From contig NC_014828.1 of assembly GCF_000178115.2 (NCBI RefSeq), positions 2,679,501-2,743,500 on the forward strand: a DNA stretch of 64,000 nucleotides, given 5' to 3'. This stretch comes from Ethanoligenens harbinense YUAN-3 (GTDB lineage: Bacteria; Bacillota; Clostridia; Oscillospirales; Ethanoligenentaceae). Positions 42,801-50,666 of this stretch are shown here, piece by piece. Under the pieces are notes generated by a model. It was not told the DNA's origin. It saw only the letters and a list, made by a program, of their open reading frames with translations, and ran no database searches. The position numbers were made by a program, and so were the translations under genes. Every line of letters begins with the position of its first letter. Positions within the stretch are counted from its first letter, which is position 1.

Positions 42801-42820
42801 CCCCGCACGGACCGGCCGGA

Positions 42821-43201
42821 CTATGCCTGTATCTTCTTGTAATTTTTAACGGCCTGCGTCCATGTGTCCCGCAGTTCGTCCAGCATACCGGCCACGGTTT
42901 TCAGCGCCGTCTTGTCGCCGGAGAGGTTGGCCTTAAACAGTTTTTTCTGCATGTAGCCGTATAAGGTGTGCAGTTGTCCGGCGATTTCGTACTGCATATC
43001 CAGCGCGCCGTCCAGCCCGGCCAGGATCTTCTGGGCTTTCAGAATGCTGCTGTTCGCCTGTTCAAAGTTCTTTTCGTCGAGATAGAGCTGCGCACGCTTG
43101 ATGGAAGCGGCCGCATCCCCATAGCAACGGCCCACCAGCTCATATTTGCTGCTGGTGTCCAGCGCCTGGTTCTTATAATACTGATATGGATTGAACGTCA
43201 T
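42821..43201 (-). CDS. fliS: flagellin export chaperone FliS
   Basis: 126 residues, starting MTFNPYQYYKNQAL, the classic FliS opening (Y-Q-Y). Four-helix chaperone that binds the flagellin C-terminus and prevents early polymerisation. GGAG precedes the ATG at 43201, which lies just inside the end of the fliD gene region. Confidence 0.94.
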   Translation of the reverse strand: MTFNPYQYYKNQALDTSSKYELVGRCYGDAAASIKRAQLYLDEKNFEQANSSILKAQKILAGLDGALDMQYEIAGQLHTLYGYMQKKLFKANLSGDKTALKTVAGMLDELRDTWTQAVKNYKKIQA

Positions 43202-43205
43202 CTTC

Positions 43206-45431
43206 TCAACTCCCACTGCTGCTTCCGGACAAGGAGGATAAAATCCCGCTCTGCGAATTCATCTGCGCCATGAACGATTCCAATGTGGAAAACTTCGCGT
43301 ACAGCGCGTTTTTCTTGTCGGTCATTTTCTGGTTCAGATCGGTGATCTGGTTGTTCACATCGGTGATCTGGTCGTAGATGGAATTGAGCTGATCGCCGTC
43401 GCCCGAGTCGCCAAGCAACGAGACCAGCTTGCCCTGCACGCCGGGCGTGCTGCCGGTCTGCGTGAAATCGCTGACGATGTCCTGCAGACGGTAGGCAAGC
43501 CCTTCCGCGTTTTTGCGGTAGGTCTGCCGGTTCTCGGTGACATTGCCGGATTTTACGGTTTGGGTGTCGTTGATGACATACGGTGTGGAGGACTGCATGG
43601 TGAACAGATCCTGCACTTCCTGCGGATGGCTCTGCAGCATGCTCACAAGCGTGTCGGTGCTGCCGTTGTCAAATACCAGCTGGCCGGGCGTGGTATCGTC
43701 CGTGCCGGTGTCGTCGGTGCTTTCGCGGATGCCCAGGTCCGCCAGCGAGATGGTCGTGCCGTCGGATGTGGTGACGGATTGGTTCACCATGTCGCGCAGT
43801 TCATTTTCCAGGTCGTTGAGGGTGTCGTCATTGAACAGCACGCCCGCCGAAGCTTTGGCGTTCCAGTCGGAAATCTGGGTATCGCTCATATCGGCTTTCT
43901 GCGCATCGGTCAGAGGCTGATAATCCGAATCCGGTTTGGTGTTGGTGTAGGTGGTGATGGTGGAGAGCAGCGTGTTGTACGCCGTCACAAAATTCTGGAT
44001 GTTTTTGACAGCCGTGCTGGTATCCTGCGTAAAGCTGATGTTCGCCGTCTGCGGTGATGAACCGCTGACGCTGCCGTTGATGGTGTAGTTGACATTGTCC
44101 AGCGTAAACGAGTTGGAGCTGCGCGTCATCCGCGTGGTGCCGCCGTCGATCGAAAAGACGGCGTCCTGCCCCGCCGTGGCAAGGGGTTTGCCCGAACTAT
44201 CGTTTTGAGAAGCCAGCGCACTCGTAGACTGGCCGCTGGCCTGGCTGCCCGAAAACCCAAGCGCCTCCAGAAACGCCGTGCTGATATCATCGCCGGAAGA
44301 TGGCGTGGAGGACAGGGCCGCGCCGGTGCCCAGCGAAAAATTGTGGGCACCGCCGGGACTCGTGGCAGACGCGGTGATCGCGCCCGTTGTGGAGGAATAA
44401 GACAGTGTGGCGCCCGTGTTGGCGGAATTGATCTTCGAGAGCGCGGTGAAAATGCTGTCGCTGCCGTTCAGCGCCACCGTCTGGCCGTTGATGGTCACAT
44501 TGTACTTGGCGGAGCTGTCCAGTGTCACGTTTTCGTTCTGGGCCAGCACCTGTGCCACCGTGAGGTTGCGGTTGAGCCAGTTGCTCTGGGAACTGCTGGT
44601 GCCCAACAGGGCATACAGCCCGCTGGTATCGCTGGTAGGGTTGCCGCTCGAATCTGTGGAAGAAATACCGGACACCGTGAACGATGTGCCGTAGGCAACG
44701 GAACCGCTGCCGCCCGTATAGGTGCCGGCGGAAAAAACAACCTCACCGCTGGTGGAATCCTGGGAGAGCACCACTTTTGCGCTGTTGGTGGCGGACGTGT
44801 CGGACGACCACCCGAACGCAGAATTGATATTGCTCTGCAGGGCGCTGATGAGGCTGCTTGTATCCGTAATGCCAGACACCTGCGCGGCGGTCAGCTTGAT
44901 GGTCTCGGACGTACCGTCCACCGTCAGGGTAAATCCATCGTTCTCCAGTGCCGAAAGACTGGATGCCGAAGTCGGCGCCGCGGACGCCAGCCCGGCGACG
45001 GTCTGGCTCGCCGTTGAACTGCTGATGGACGCTACTGCGGCATTCTGATATACGGTGATGCTACTTGCGGTGCCGGAGGCCCCCTGTTGGGCCACCGCCG
45101 TCACGGCCGCGTTGTCGCTTGAGGCCGTGTAGGTCTGGAGCGCGTTGTTTGCCGTGAGGCTGCTCGAACCCGAAAGCGCCAGGTAGGTGCTGTTGAACGT
45201 ATTCAGCGCGGTCACGACCGCCTGATAATCCGTCTGTTTCCATTGCAGGGTCTGTTTTTGCTGATCGGCCTTGTCGATCTCTCCCTGCACGTCGGTGGTC
45301 AGGCCCGAAACGATGCTATCCACATCCAGCCCGGAAGCAAGCCCAAAGATGTGCCCGTTATAGATACTCTGGGTACTGGAACTTGAGCTGGAACTGCTGC
45401 TCGAAGATGTCAAACTGGAAATAGAAGACAT
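43206..45431 (-). CDS. fliD: flagellar filament cap protein FliD
   Basis: 741 residues, longer than B. subtilis FliD (about 500). The N-terminus has a run of about eleven serines, then IFGLASGLDVDSIVSGL, a conserved FliD segment. The C-terminal coiled coil (TDVNNQITDLNQKMTDKKNALYAKF, split by the family pattern) is typical. The long Ser/Thr/Ala-rich middle would be the surface-exposed cap domains. Overlaps the fliS start region; probably transcribed from the flaG sigma-D promoter. Confidence 0.93.
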   Translation of the reverse strand: MSSISSLTSSSSSSSSSSSTQSIYNGHIFGLASGLDVDSIVSGLTTDVQGEIDKADQQKQTLQWKQTDYQAVVTALNTFNSTYLALSGSSSLTANNALQTYTASSDNAAVTAVAQQGASGTASSITVYQNAAVASISSSTASQTVAGLASAAPTSASSLSALENDGFTLTVDGTSETIKLTAAQVSGITDTSSLISALQSNINSAFGWSSDTSATNSAKVVLSQDSTSGEVVFSAGTYTGGSGSVAYGTSFTVSGISSTDSSGNPTSDTSGLYALLGTSSSQSNWLNRNLTVAQVLAQNENVTLDSSAKYNVTINGQTVALNGSDSIFTALSKINSANTGATLSYSSTTGAITASATSPGGAHNFSLGTGAALSSTPSSGDDISTAFLEALGFSGSQASGQSTSALASQNDSSGKPLATAGQDAVFSIDGGTTRMTRSSNSFTLDNVNYTINGSVSGSSPQTANISFTQDTSTAVKNIQNFVTAYNTLLSTITTYTNTKPDSDYQPLTDAQKADMSDTQISDWNAKASAGVLFNDDTLNDLENELRDMVNQSVTTSDGTTISLADLGIRESTDDTGTDDTTPGQLVFDNGSTDTLVSMLQSHPQEVQDLFTMQSSTPYVINDTQTVKSGNVTENRQTYRKNAEGLAYRLQDIVSDFTQTGSTPGVQGKLVSLLGDSGDGDQLNSIYDQITDVNNQITDLNQKMTDKKNALYAKFSTLESFMAQMNSQSGILSSLSGSSSGS

Positions 45432-45551
45432 GCCCTCACTCCTTTCCCGGCGGGAACGCCCGCCTCACACAGTCGAACCGAAACGGCACGCGCCCGCCAC
45501 AGCGCCAAAACCGGCCCTCGTTTCCGGAGGTTTCTGAAAAAGAAACCTCCG

Positions 45552-45932
45552 TCAGATCTTCTGATCCAGCCGACCGCTGACGGCTTTCTGCATTTCATCC
45601 ACCAGCCGGATCATTTTCTCCGACGGGATCTCGTCAAGCACTTTGCCGGTGTCCGAATCCACAATCTGAAGGATGACGGCACGCGGCTGCTCCAGGATGG
45701 CGTATTGGATGTGACGTTGGTTCTGCTGTGCAGAGCGGTTGAGCTGATCGAGCTGTTCCTCGATCCGCTTGGACGCGCGCCGCCCCGCATTGTTGTGGCT
45801 GCCGGCCCCATTCCCATCCGTATTGCTCTTTTTCTGCCCATACACATCAGTGTTTACAGCGGGAACTCCGGAAACGACCGGCTGCTGCGGAACCTCCGGG
45901 ACCTGAGGGGGACGGATGTTGTCGATCTGCAT
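45552..45932 (-). CDS. flaG: FlaG/YvyC family flagellar protein
   Basis: 126 residues. A disordered N-terminal half (Pro/Asn/Gly-rich) precedes the conserved FlaG region ILQIVDSDTGKVLDEIPSEKMIRLVDEM. Found next to fliD in most Firmicutes; affects filament length. AAAGGAGG precedes the ATG at 45932; an earlier in-frame start lies within the ribosome binding site. Confidence 0.9.
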   Translation of the reverse strand: MQIDNIRPPQVPEVPQQPVVSGVPAVNTDVYGQKKSNTDGNGAGSHNNAGRRASKRIEEQLDQLNRSAQQNQRHIQYAILEQPRAVILQIVDSDTGKVLDEIPSEKMIRLVDEMQKAVSGRLDQKI

Positions 45933-45965
45933 GACGAGACCTCCTTTCAAACGGTATTGTATTGT

Positions 45966-45992
45966 ATATCGTCTGAAACGGAGGAACCTTTA
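45966..45992 (-). promoter_or_regulatory. sigma-D promoter of flaG-fliD-fliS-fliT
   Basis: Minus-strand TAAA (45992-45989), 15-bp spacer, GACGATAT (45973-45966). One mismatch to the sigma-D -10 consensus GCCGATAT. Confidence 0.75.
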
Positions 45993-46030
45993 GTATACCG
46001 AAGAGGTTCTCTCCGGAATCCTTTTCCGGC

Positions 46031-47044
46031 TCATCCATGCAGAAAGCGCAGCAGTTCATCCGCCACCGCGGAAAGCGGCGCCTGCTTTGCCACAGCACCG
46101 AGATTGTAGGCCACCATGGGCATGCCGTATACCACACAGCTTTTTTCATCCTGCCCGATGGTATAGGCGCCCTTTTCACGCATGTGCAAAAGCCCCTTTG
46201 CACCGTCGCCGCCCATGCCGGTGAGGATGATGCCCACTGCCTGCTTGCCGGCCGTTTCCGCCACCGAATCGAACAGCACATCCACCGACGGCGCGTGCCC
46301 GTTCACCCGTTCGCCCTCGAGCACACGCACCGCATAGCCGCCCTTGTCTTTCACCAGCCGCATCTGGAAGCCGCCGGGCGCGATGAGGGCTTTGCCCGGC
46401 AGTACGGCGTCTCCGTTTTTAGCCTCCGCCACTTCCAGCTTGCAGATGTTGTTCAGCCGCTCGGCATACATGCGGGTGAACACGGGCGGCATATGCTGCA
46501 CGATCACGATGCCCGGCAGGCCGCGCGGTAAATCGCGCAATACGGCCAAGATCGCCTCCGTGCCCCCTGTGGAGGCGCCGATGGCAATGACCCGGCCCGC
46601 TGTCTGCCCGGCTGCGGGCGGCCCGCTTTTTTTGTAACGGCCCACCTTGGCGGTGGACGCAATCTTGATCTTGATGATCATCTGCTGGATGAACGCCTGC
46701 ATGCTGCCGCCCTGCGACACATCCGGCTTGGCCACAAAGTCCACCGCGCCCGCGTCCAGCGCGTCGAAGATCGTTGCGTTTGCGCTGCTCACCAGCACCG
46801 CCGGAAGCGGGTGCTCCGCCATGATCTGGTGCAGGAACTCCACGCCGCTCATGCGCGGCATCTCGATATCCAGCGTCATCACGTCCGGTTCCAACTGCAG
46901 GATGCGCTCGCGCGCGGTGAAGGCATCCTGCGCCGTACCCACCACCTCGATGACCGGATCCTGCGAGAGCCCGCGCACCAGCACTTCACGGAAAACGATG
47001 GAATCATCCACGACCAGAACACGGATCCTATGCTTGATCTCCAT
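46031..47044 (-). CDS. cheB: chemotaxis protein-glutamate methylesterase CheB
   Basis: 337 residues. Receiver domain with phospho-acceptor D59 (MTLDIEMPRMSG), linker, and a C-terminal methylesterase/deamidase with catalytic S158 (GASTGG), His in IVQHMPPVF and Asp in GMGGDGAKG. Resets methyl-accepting receptors together with CheR. The ATG at 47044 overlaps the end of cheR closely; the longer upstream frame lies in cheR. Confidence 0.96.
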   Translation of the reverse strand: MEIKHRIRVLVVDDSIVFREVLVRGLSQDPVIEVVGTAQDAFTARERILQLEPDVMTLDIEMPRMSGVEFLHQIMAEHPLPAVLVSSANATIFDALDAGAVDFVAKPDVSQGGSMQAFIQQMIIKIKIASTAKVGRYKKSGPPAAGQTAGRVIAIGASTGGTEAILAVLRDLPRGLPGIVIVQHMPPVFTRMYAERLNNICKLEVAEAKNGDAVLPGKALIAPGGFQMRLVKDKGGYAVRVLEGERVNGHAPSVDVLFDSVAETAGKQAVGIILTGMGGDGAKGLLHMREKGAYTIGQDEKSCVVYGMPMVAYNLGAVAKQAPLSAVADELLRFLHG

Positions 47045-47049
47045 GTTGT

Positions 47050-47859
47050 TCACCCTTTCCGATAAACCGCGGGCATGACATACTGGAACGGGGTTGCGCC
47101 CCGTTCGACGGATTCCGAATGCCCGATGAAGAGATAGCCTCCGTCTTCCAGACATTGATAAAATTTATTGACCAGCGCGGTCTTGGTTTCCCGCTCGAAA
47201 TAGATCATGACATTGCGGCAGAAGATGGCGTGGAACTTGCGGCGGAACGGGAAAAGCGGCGTCATGAGGTTGAACGGCTTGAACTCCACCTGCCGCCGGA
47301 TCTCCTCTTTCACGCGCATGCCACCGTCCGCTTTCTCAAAATACCGCATCTTCCACAGGGCAGGCATGTTCGCCACCGATTCTTCGGAATAAACGCCCTC
47401 TTTGGCAATGCTCATGGCCCGCTCCGAGATATCCGTTGCCAGCAGCTGCGTGTTCCAGGTCGGCAGCTTTCCGGCATACCGGTCCCGCAGAACCATTTGC
47501 AGCGTATAAGGCTCCTCGCCGGTGGAGCAGCCCGCGCACCAGACACGCACGTCCCGCCCTTTTTCCACCGATTCGATATAGGGCAGAACCGTGTCACGGA
47601 AAAAATCAAAATGTCCCGATTCCCGCATGAAGTATGTATGATTGGTGGTCAGGCGGTTGATCAGCGTGGTCATCTCACGGCCGGTGGGATCGCGGAAAAC
47701 CGTATTCAGATAGGTGTGGAAATCCCCCAGGCCGCGTTCCAGAATCAAATTGCTGAGCCGCCCCTCAATCAGCACCTTCTTTTGGGACAGATTGATGCCG
47801 TAATGCTGTTTGATATAGGCGGTAAGCCGTTCAAAATCCGCCTGTCCGATCGTGAGCAA
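47050..47859 (-). CDS. cheR: chemotaxis protein methyltransferase CheR
   Basis: 269 residues. N-terminal helical domain and SAM-dependent methyltransferase domain with WCAGCSTGEEPYT (SAM motif), LATDIS, and CRNVMIYF. The start is TTG at 47859, eight bases after AGGAGG. No TPR or pentapeptide-binding extension. Methylates receptor glutamates. Confidence 0.96.
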   Translation of the reverse strand: MLTIGQADFERLTAYIKQHYGINLSQKKVLIEGRLSNLILERGLGDFHTYLNTVFRDPTGREMTTLINRLTTNHTYFMRESGHFDFFRDTVLPYIESVEKGRDVRVWCAGCSTGEEPYTLQMVLRDRYAGKLPTWNTQLLATDISERAMSIAKEGVYSEESVANMPALWKMRYFEKADGGMRVKEEIRRQVEFKPFNLMTPLFPFRRKFHAIFCRNVMIYFERETKTALVNKFYQCLEDGGYLFIGHSESVERGATPFQYVMPAVYRKG

Positions 47860-47951
47860 ACCAGATCCTCCTCATCGACCGCCGGTCTGCGGCAGCCTTT
47901 CCGTAATGCTGACAAAAAGCCCGGCCTGGCCGGGCCAACGGTATACGCGGT

Positions 47952-48452
47952 TTATTGCGCCGCGCTGCTGATGGTCTCCATATCTTCGTTGGAAACGAGT
48001 TTCCGGCAGTCCAGCAGCAGGACAACGGCGGCGCCCACCTTACCGATCCCTTTGATATACCGATTCTGGAAACCGGTCTTGTAGCTTGGCGGCGGCACCA
48101 CGTTCTCGTCCCCCACCGTAACAACCTCGGCAACGCTGTCCACGATCAGGCCGATGGAGATGTCTTCAATGTCGATGACGATGATGCAGGTCCGGTCGTT
48201 ATAGGGAATGGGTTCTTTTTTGAATTTCAGGCGGATGTCGATGACTGGAATGACCTGGCCACGCAGATTGATGATACCCTTTACATAATCGGGCACCTCC
48301 GGCACGAAGGTGACGGGCTGGATGCCGATGATCTCGGTTACAAAACGGATCTCGATGCCAAACGTCTCCCTGTCCAGCTCAAAGGTGAGATATTTTCCGC
48401 GCTGGGTATCTTCTTCCCCCGCGACGGCCATCTGCTTTTCCGTGTTTTCCAT
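47952..48452 (-). CDS. cheW: chemotaxis coupling protein CheW
   Basis: 166 residues of the double SH3-like CheW fold, with YLTFELDRETFGIEI, VPEVPDYVKGIINLRGQVIPVID and the C-terminal VVLLLDCRKL. It links receptors to CheA. Between cheA and cheR in one leftward operon. Confidence 0.96.
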   Translation of the reverse strand: MENTEKQMAVAGEEDTQRGKYLTFELDRETFGIEIRFVTEIIGIQPVTFVPEVPDYVKGIINLRGQVIPVIDIRLKFKKEPIPYNDRTCIIVIDIEDISIGLIVDSVAEVVTVGDENVVPPPSYKTGFQNRYIKGIGKVGAAVVLLLDCRKLVSNEDMETISSAAQ

Positions 48453-48492
48453 CTTGCATACTCCTTTTATGGTGTAGACCGGTTCCGCGGCG

Positions 48493-50616
48493 TCAGCCGA
48501 TCACCCGGTCGATCAACCCTTTTGCGTTGAGAATCAGGCTGATGCTGCCGTCCCCCAGTATGGTGCAGCCCTCGATACCGGAATCTCTCGTGTGGCATTT
48601 GATGAGGTATTGCGGCAGCGGCTTGACCACCACCTGCTGTTCGCCCAGCAATTCGTCCGCAAACAGGCAGGCGGCCCGGTTTTCGCCTTCCACCATGATG
48701 AGAATGCCCTTGTGGAGCCGGTCGACCTTCGGCTCGATGCCGAACAGACGGTGCAGGCGGATGATGGGGTAGACATTACCGCGGATCATGATCATCTCGT
48801 TGTTGTCGTTGTCGTACAGGATGCTGTCTTCCTTCGGCCGAAATGACTCTTTGATGGAGACCGTGGGCAACGTGAAAATGTTGCCGCCCACCGAAAGCTC
48901 CATGGCGTCCGCGATGGCAAGTGTGAGTGGGATGATGATGGTCATGGTGGTGCCTTCGCCCTTGATGCTCTTGATGGAAATGCTGCCGCCCACTTCCTCA
49001 ATGTTCTGCTTAACCACATCCATGCCGACGCCGCGGCCGGAAAACTCGGTGACCTTGTCGTTGGTGGAGAAGCCGGGTAACATGATGAGTGAAAAGATCT
49101 CGCGGTCGGTCATATCGCCAACCGGTTTGGTGAGCAAGCCGTTTTCCGCGGCTTTTTTCAGGATCTTGTCCTTGTCCATACCGCCGCCGTCGTCCGAGAC
49201 GGAGATCTTGACATCGCCGCCCGCATTGTGTGCGGAGAGCGTGATGCGCGCTTTGCGCGGCTTGCCGGACCGGAGGCGCTCCTCCTCCGCTTCCACACCG
49301 TGGTCCATGGCGTTGCGGATCAGGTGCATCAGCGGGTCGGAGAGATGGTCGATAATGTTTTTATCCACCTCGGTTTCCTCTCCCACTGTAACGAACTCGA
49401 CATCCTTGCTTAATTTATGGCTCATGTCGCGCACGATGCGCTGCATCTTGCGGAACGTGCCGCCGATGGGCACCATGCGGACGGACATAACGATATCCTG
49501 CAACTCGTCGGTCAGCTTGCGGAGCTGGCGCGCCGCTTTATGGAAATTCTCCAGTTCAAGCCCCGCGAGGTCGGGGTTCTTGGTCACCATGGACTCGGAA
49601 ATGACCAGCTCGCCCACCAGATCCATCAGCATGTCCAGCTTGCCGACATTGACGCTGATGAGGTTGAGCTTGGTGGCTTTCGGCGCCTCGGCAGGCGACG
49701 CGGACGGCTGCTTCTCCAGCTTCTGAAGCGCCGCGCCCTGCTCTTTGGCCGGTGCAGGCTGTGCGGCGGGCTGTTGCGCCGGGGTCTCTTCGGCAGGCGG
49801 CGCAGGCGGTGTCGCCACCTCGTCGTCATAGGCGTCCACCGGCGTCAGCTCATAAGATTTCAGATACAGCGACTCGTCGAACAGGGAACGCATTCGTTCT
49901 TCGGGCTCGGCGGTGGAAAAGAAGATGTCAAACCCCTTCTGGAGGATCGTTTCCGACGGCGTGCCAAGCAGGTCGGTCGGGTTGGTGTAAAGTTCCACCG
50001 TATACTCGGTTAGATTGCGCACAATATTGAACGCGCGCAGATTTTCCATCTGCCCGCCTTCTTCGAACACCAGATGTGCGGTGTATTTGCGTGCGCCTTT
50101 CTGCCCGTCTCCGGTCTGCGCGCCGGCGGCCGGCTCCGCAGCAAGGGCCGGTGTTTCTTCGGCGGCAGGCGCGGCCGGAGCATGCCCGGCGGGCGCTTCG
50201 CCGGAGGCCTCACCGGAAATGTATTGCAGGAACTCCTTGATACCCTGCTCGATTGCGGACGCGTCGCCGTCGGGCTGCTGCCCGCTTTCCAGCTTGGACA
50301 CCTCCGCCTTGATGAAGTCGGAAGCCGGAAGCACCAGATCGCAGACCGCCGAGATATCCAGCGACTCCGGGTGGTTCTCGCGTATATAGAAAAACAGATC
50401 TTCCACCGCATGGGCCAGCGTGGAAATATTCTGAAACGCCATCATGGCTGAAGACCCCTTGATGGTGTGCATGATGCGGAAAATCTCATTGATGTGCTCC
50501 GTGGAAAGCGAACCGCTCCTTTCCGTTTCCAGCATGATCTCTTCCAGCTGGTCGAGCAGTTGGTTTTCCTCATAGACATACATTTCCAGCATGGAGCCCA
50601 TTCCGTTATCGTCCAT
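48493..50616 (-). CDS. cheA: chemotaxis histidine kinase CheA
   Basis: 707 residues. P1 phosphotransfer domain with H50 (FRIMHTIKGSS), an Ala/Pro-rich linker, a P2-like CheY-binding domain (about 180-275), dimerisation domain P3, ATPase P4 with HLIRNAMDHG, DDGGGMD and GRGVGMDVV, and a C-terminal CheW-like P5. All catalytic elements are intact. Its partner CheY is not encoded in this window. It lies 50 bases after the glycosyltransferase-TPR gene with no terminator between. Confidence 0.97.
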   Translation of the reverse strand: MDDNGMGSMLEMYVYEENQLLDQLEEIMLETERSGSLSTEHINEIFRIMHTIKGSSAMMAFQNISTLAHAVEDLFFYIRENHPESLDISAVCDLVLPASDFIKAEVSKLESGQQPDGDASAIEQGIKEFLQYISGEASGEAPAGHAPAAPAAEETPALAAEPAAGAQTGDGQKGARKYTAHLVFEEGGQMENLRAFNIVRNLTEYTVELYTNPTDLLGTPSETILQKGFDIFFSTAEPEERMRSLFDESLYLKSYELTPVDAYDDEVATPPAPPAEETPAQQPAAQPAPAKEQGAALQKLEKQPSASPAEAPKATKLNLISVNVGKLDMLMDLVGELVISESMVTKNPDLAGLELENFHKAARQLRKLTDELQDIVMSVRMVPIGGTFRKMQRIVRDMSHKLSKDVEFVTVGEETEVDKNIIDHLSDPLMHLIRNAMDHGVEAEEERLRSGKPRKARITLSAHNAGGDVKISVSDDGGGMDKDKILKKAAENGLLTKPVGDMTDREIFSLIMLPGFSTNDKVTEFSGRGVGMDVVKQNIEEVGGSISIKSIKGEGTTMTIIIPLTLAIADAMELSVGGNIFTLPTVSIKESFRPKEDSILYDNDNNEMIMIRGNVYPIIRLHRLFGIEPKVDRLHKGILIMVEGENRAACLFADELLGEQQVVVKPLPQYLIKCHTRDSGIEGCTILGDGSISLILNAKGLIDRVIG

Positions 50617-50666
50617 CGTTTATCCCCCAGCTATTTTCCTTGCATGGTCTCGCATATCAACCCGCT

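Noticed and set aside
40512-42842. 776-codon rightward frame over motB/motA
   Set aside because: Antisense to motA, motB and fliT-like. His/Arg-rich composition typical of GC-rich shadow frames.
43355-45017. Arg/Gly-rich frames antisense to fliD
   Set aside because: Shadows of the repetitive Ser/Thr/Ala codons of fliD.
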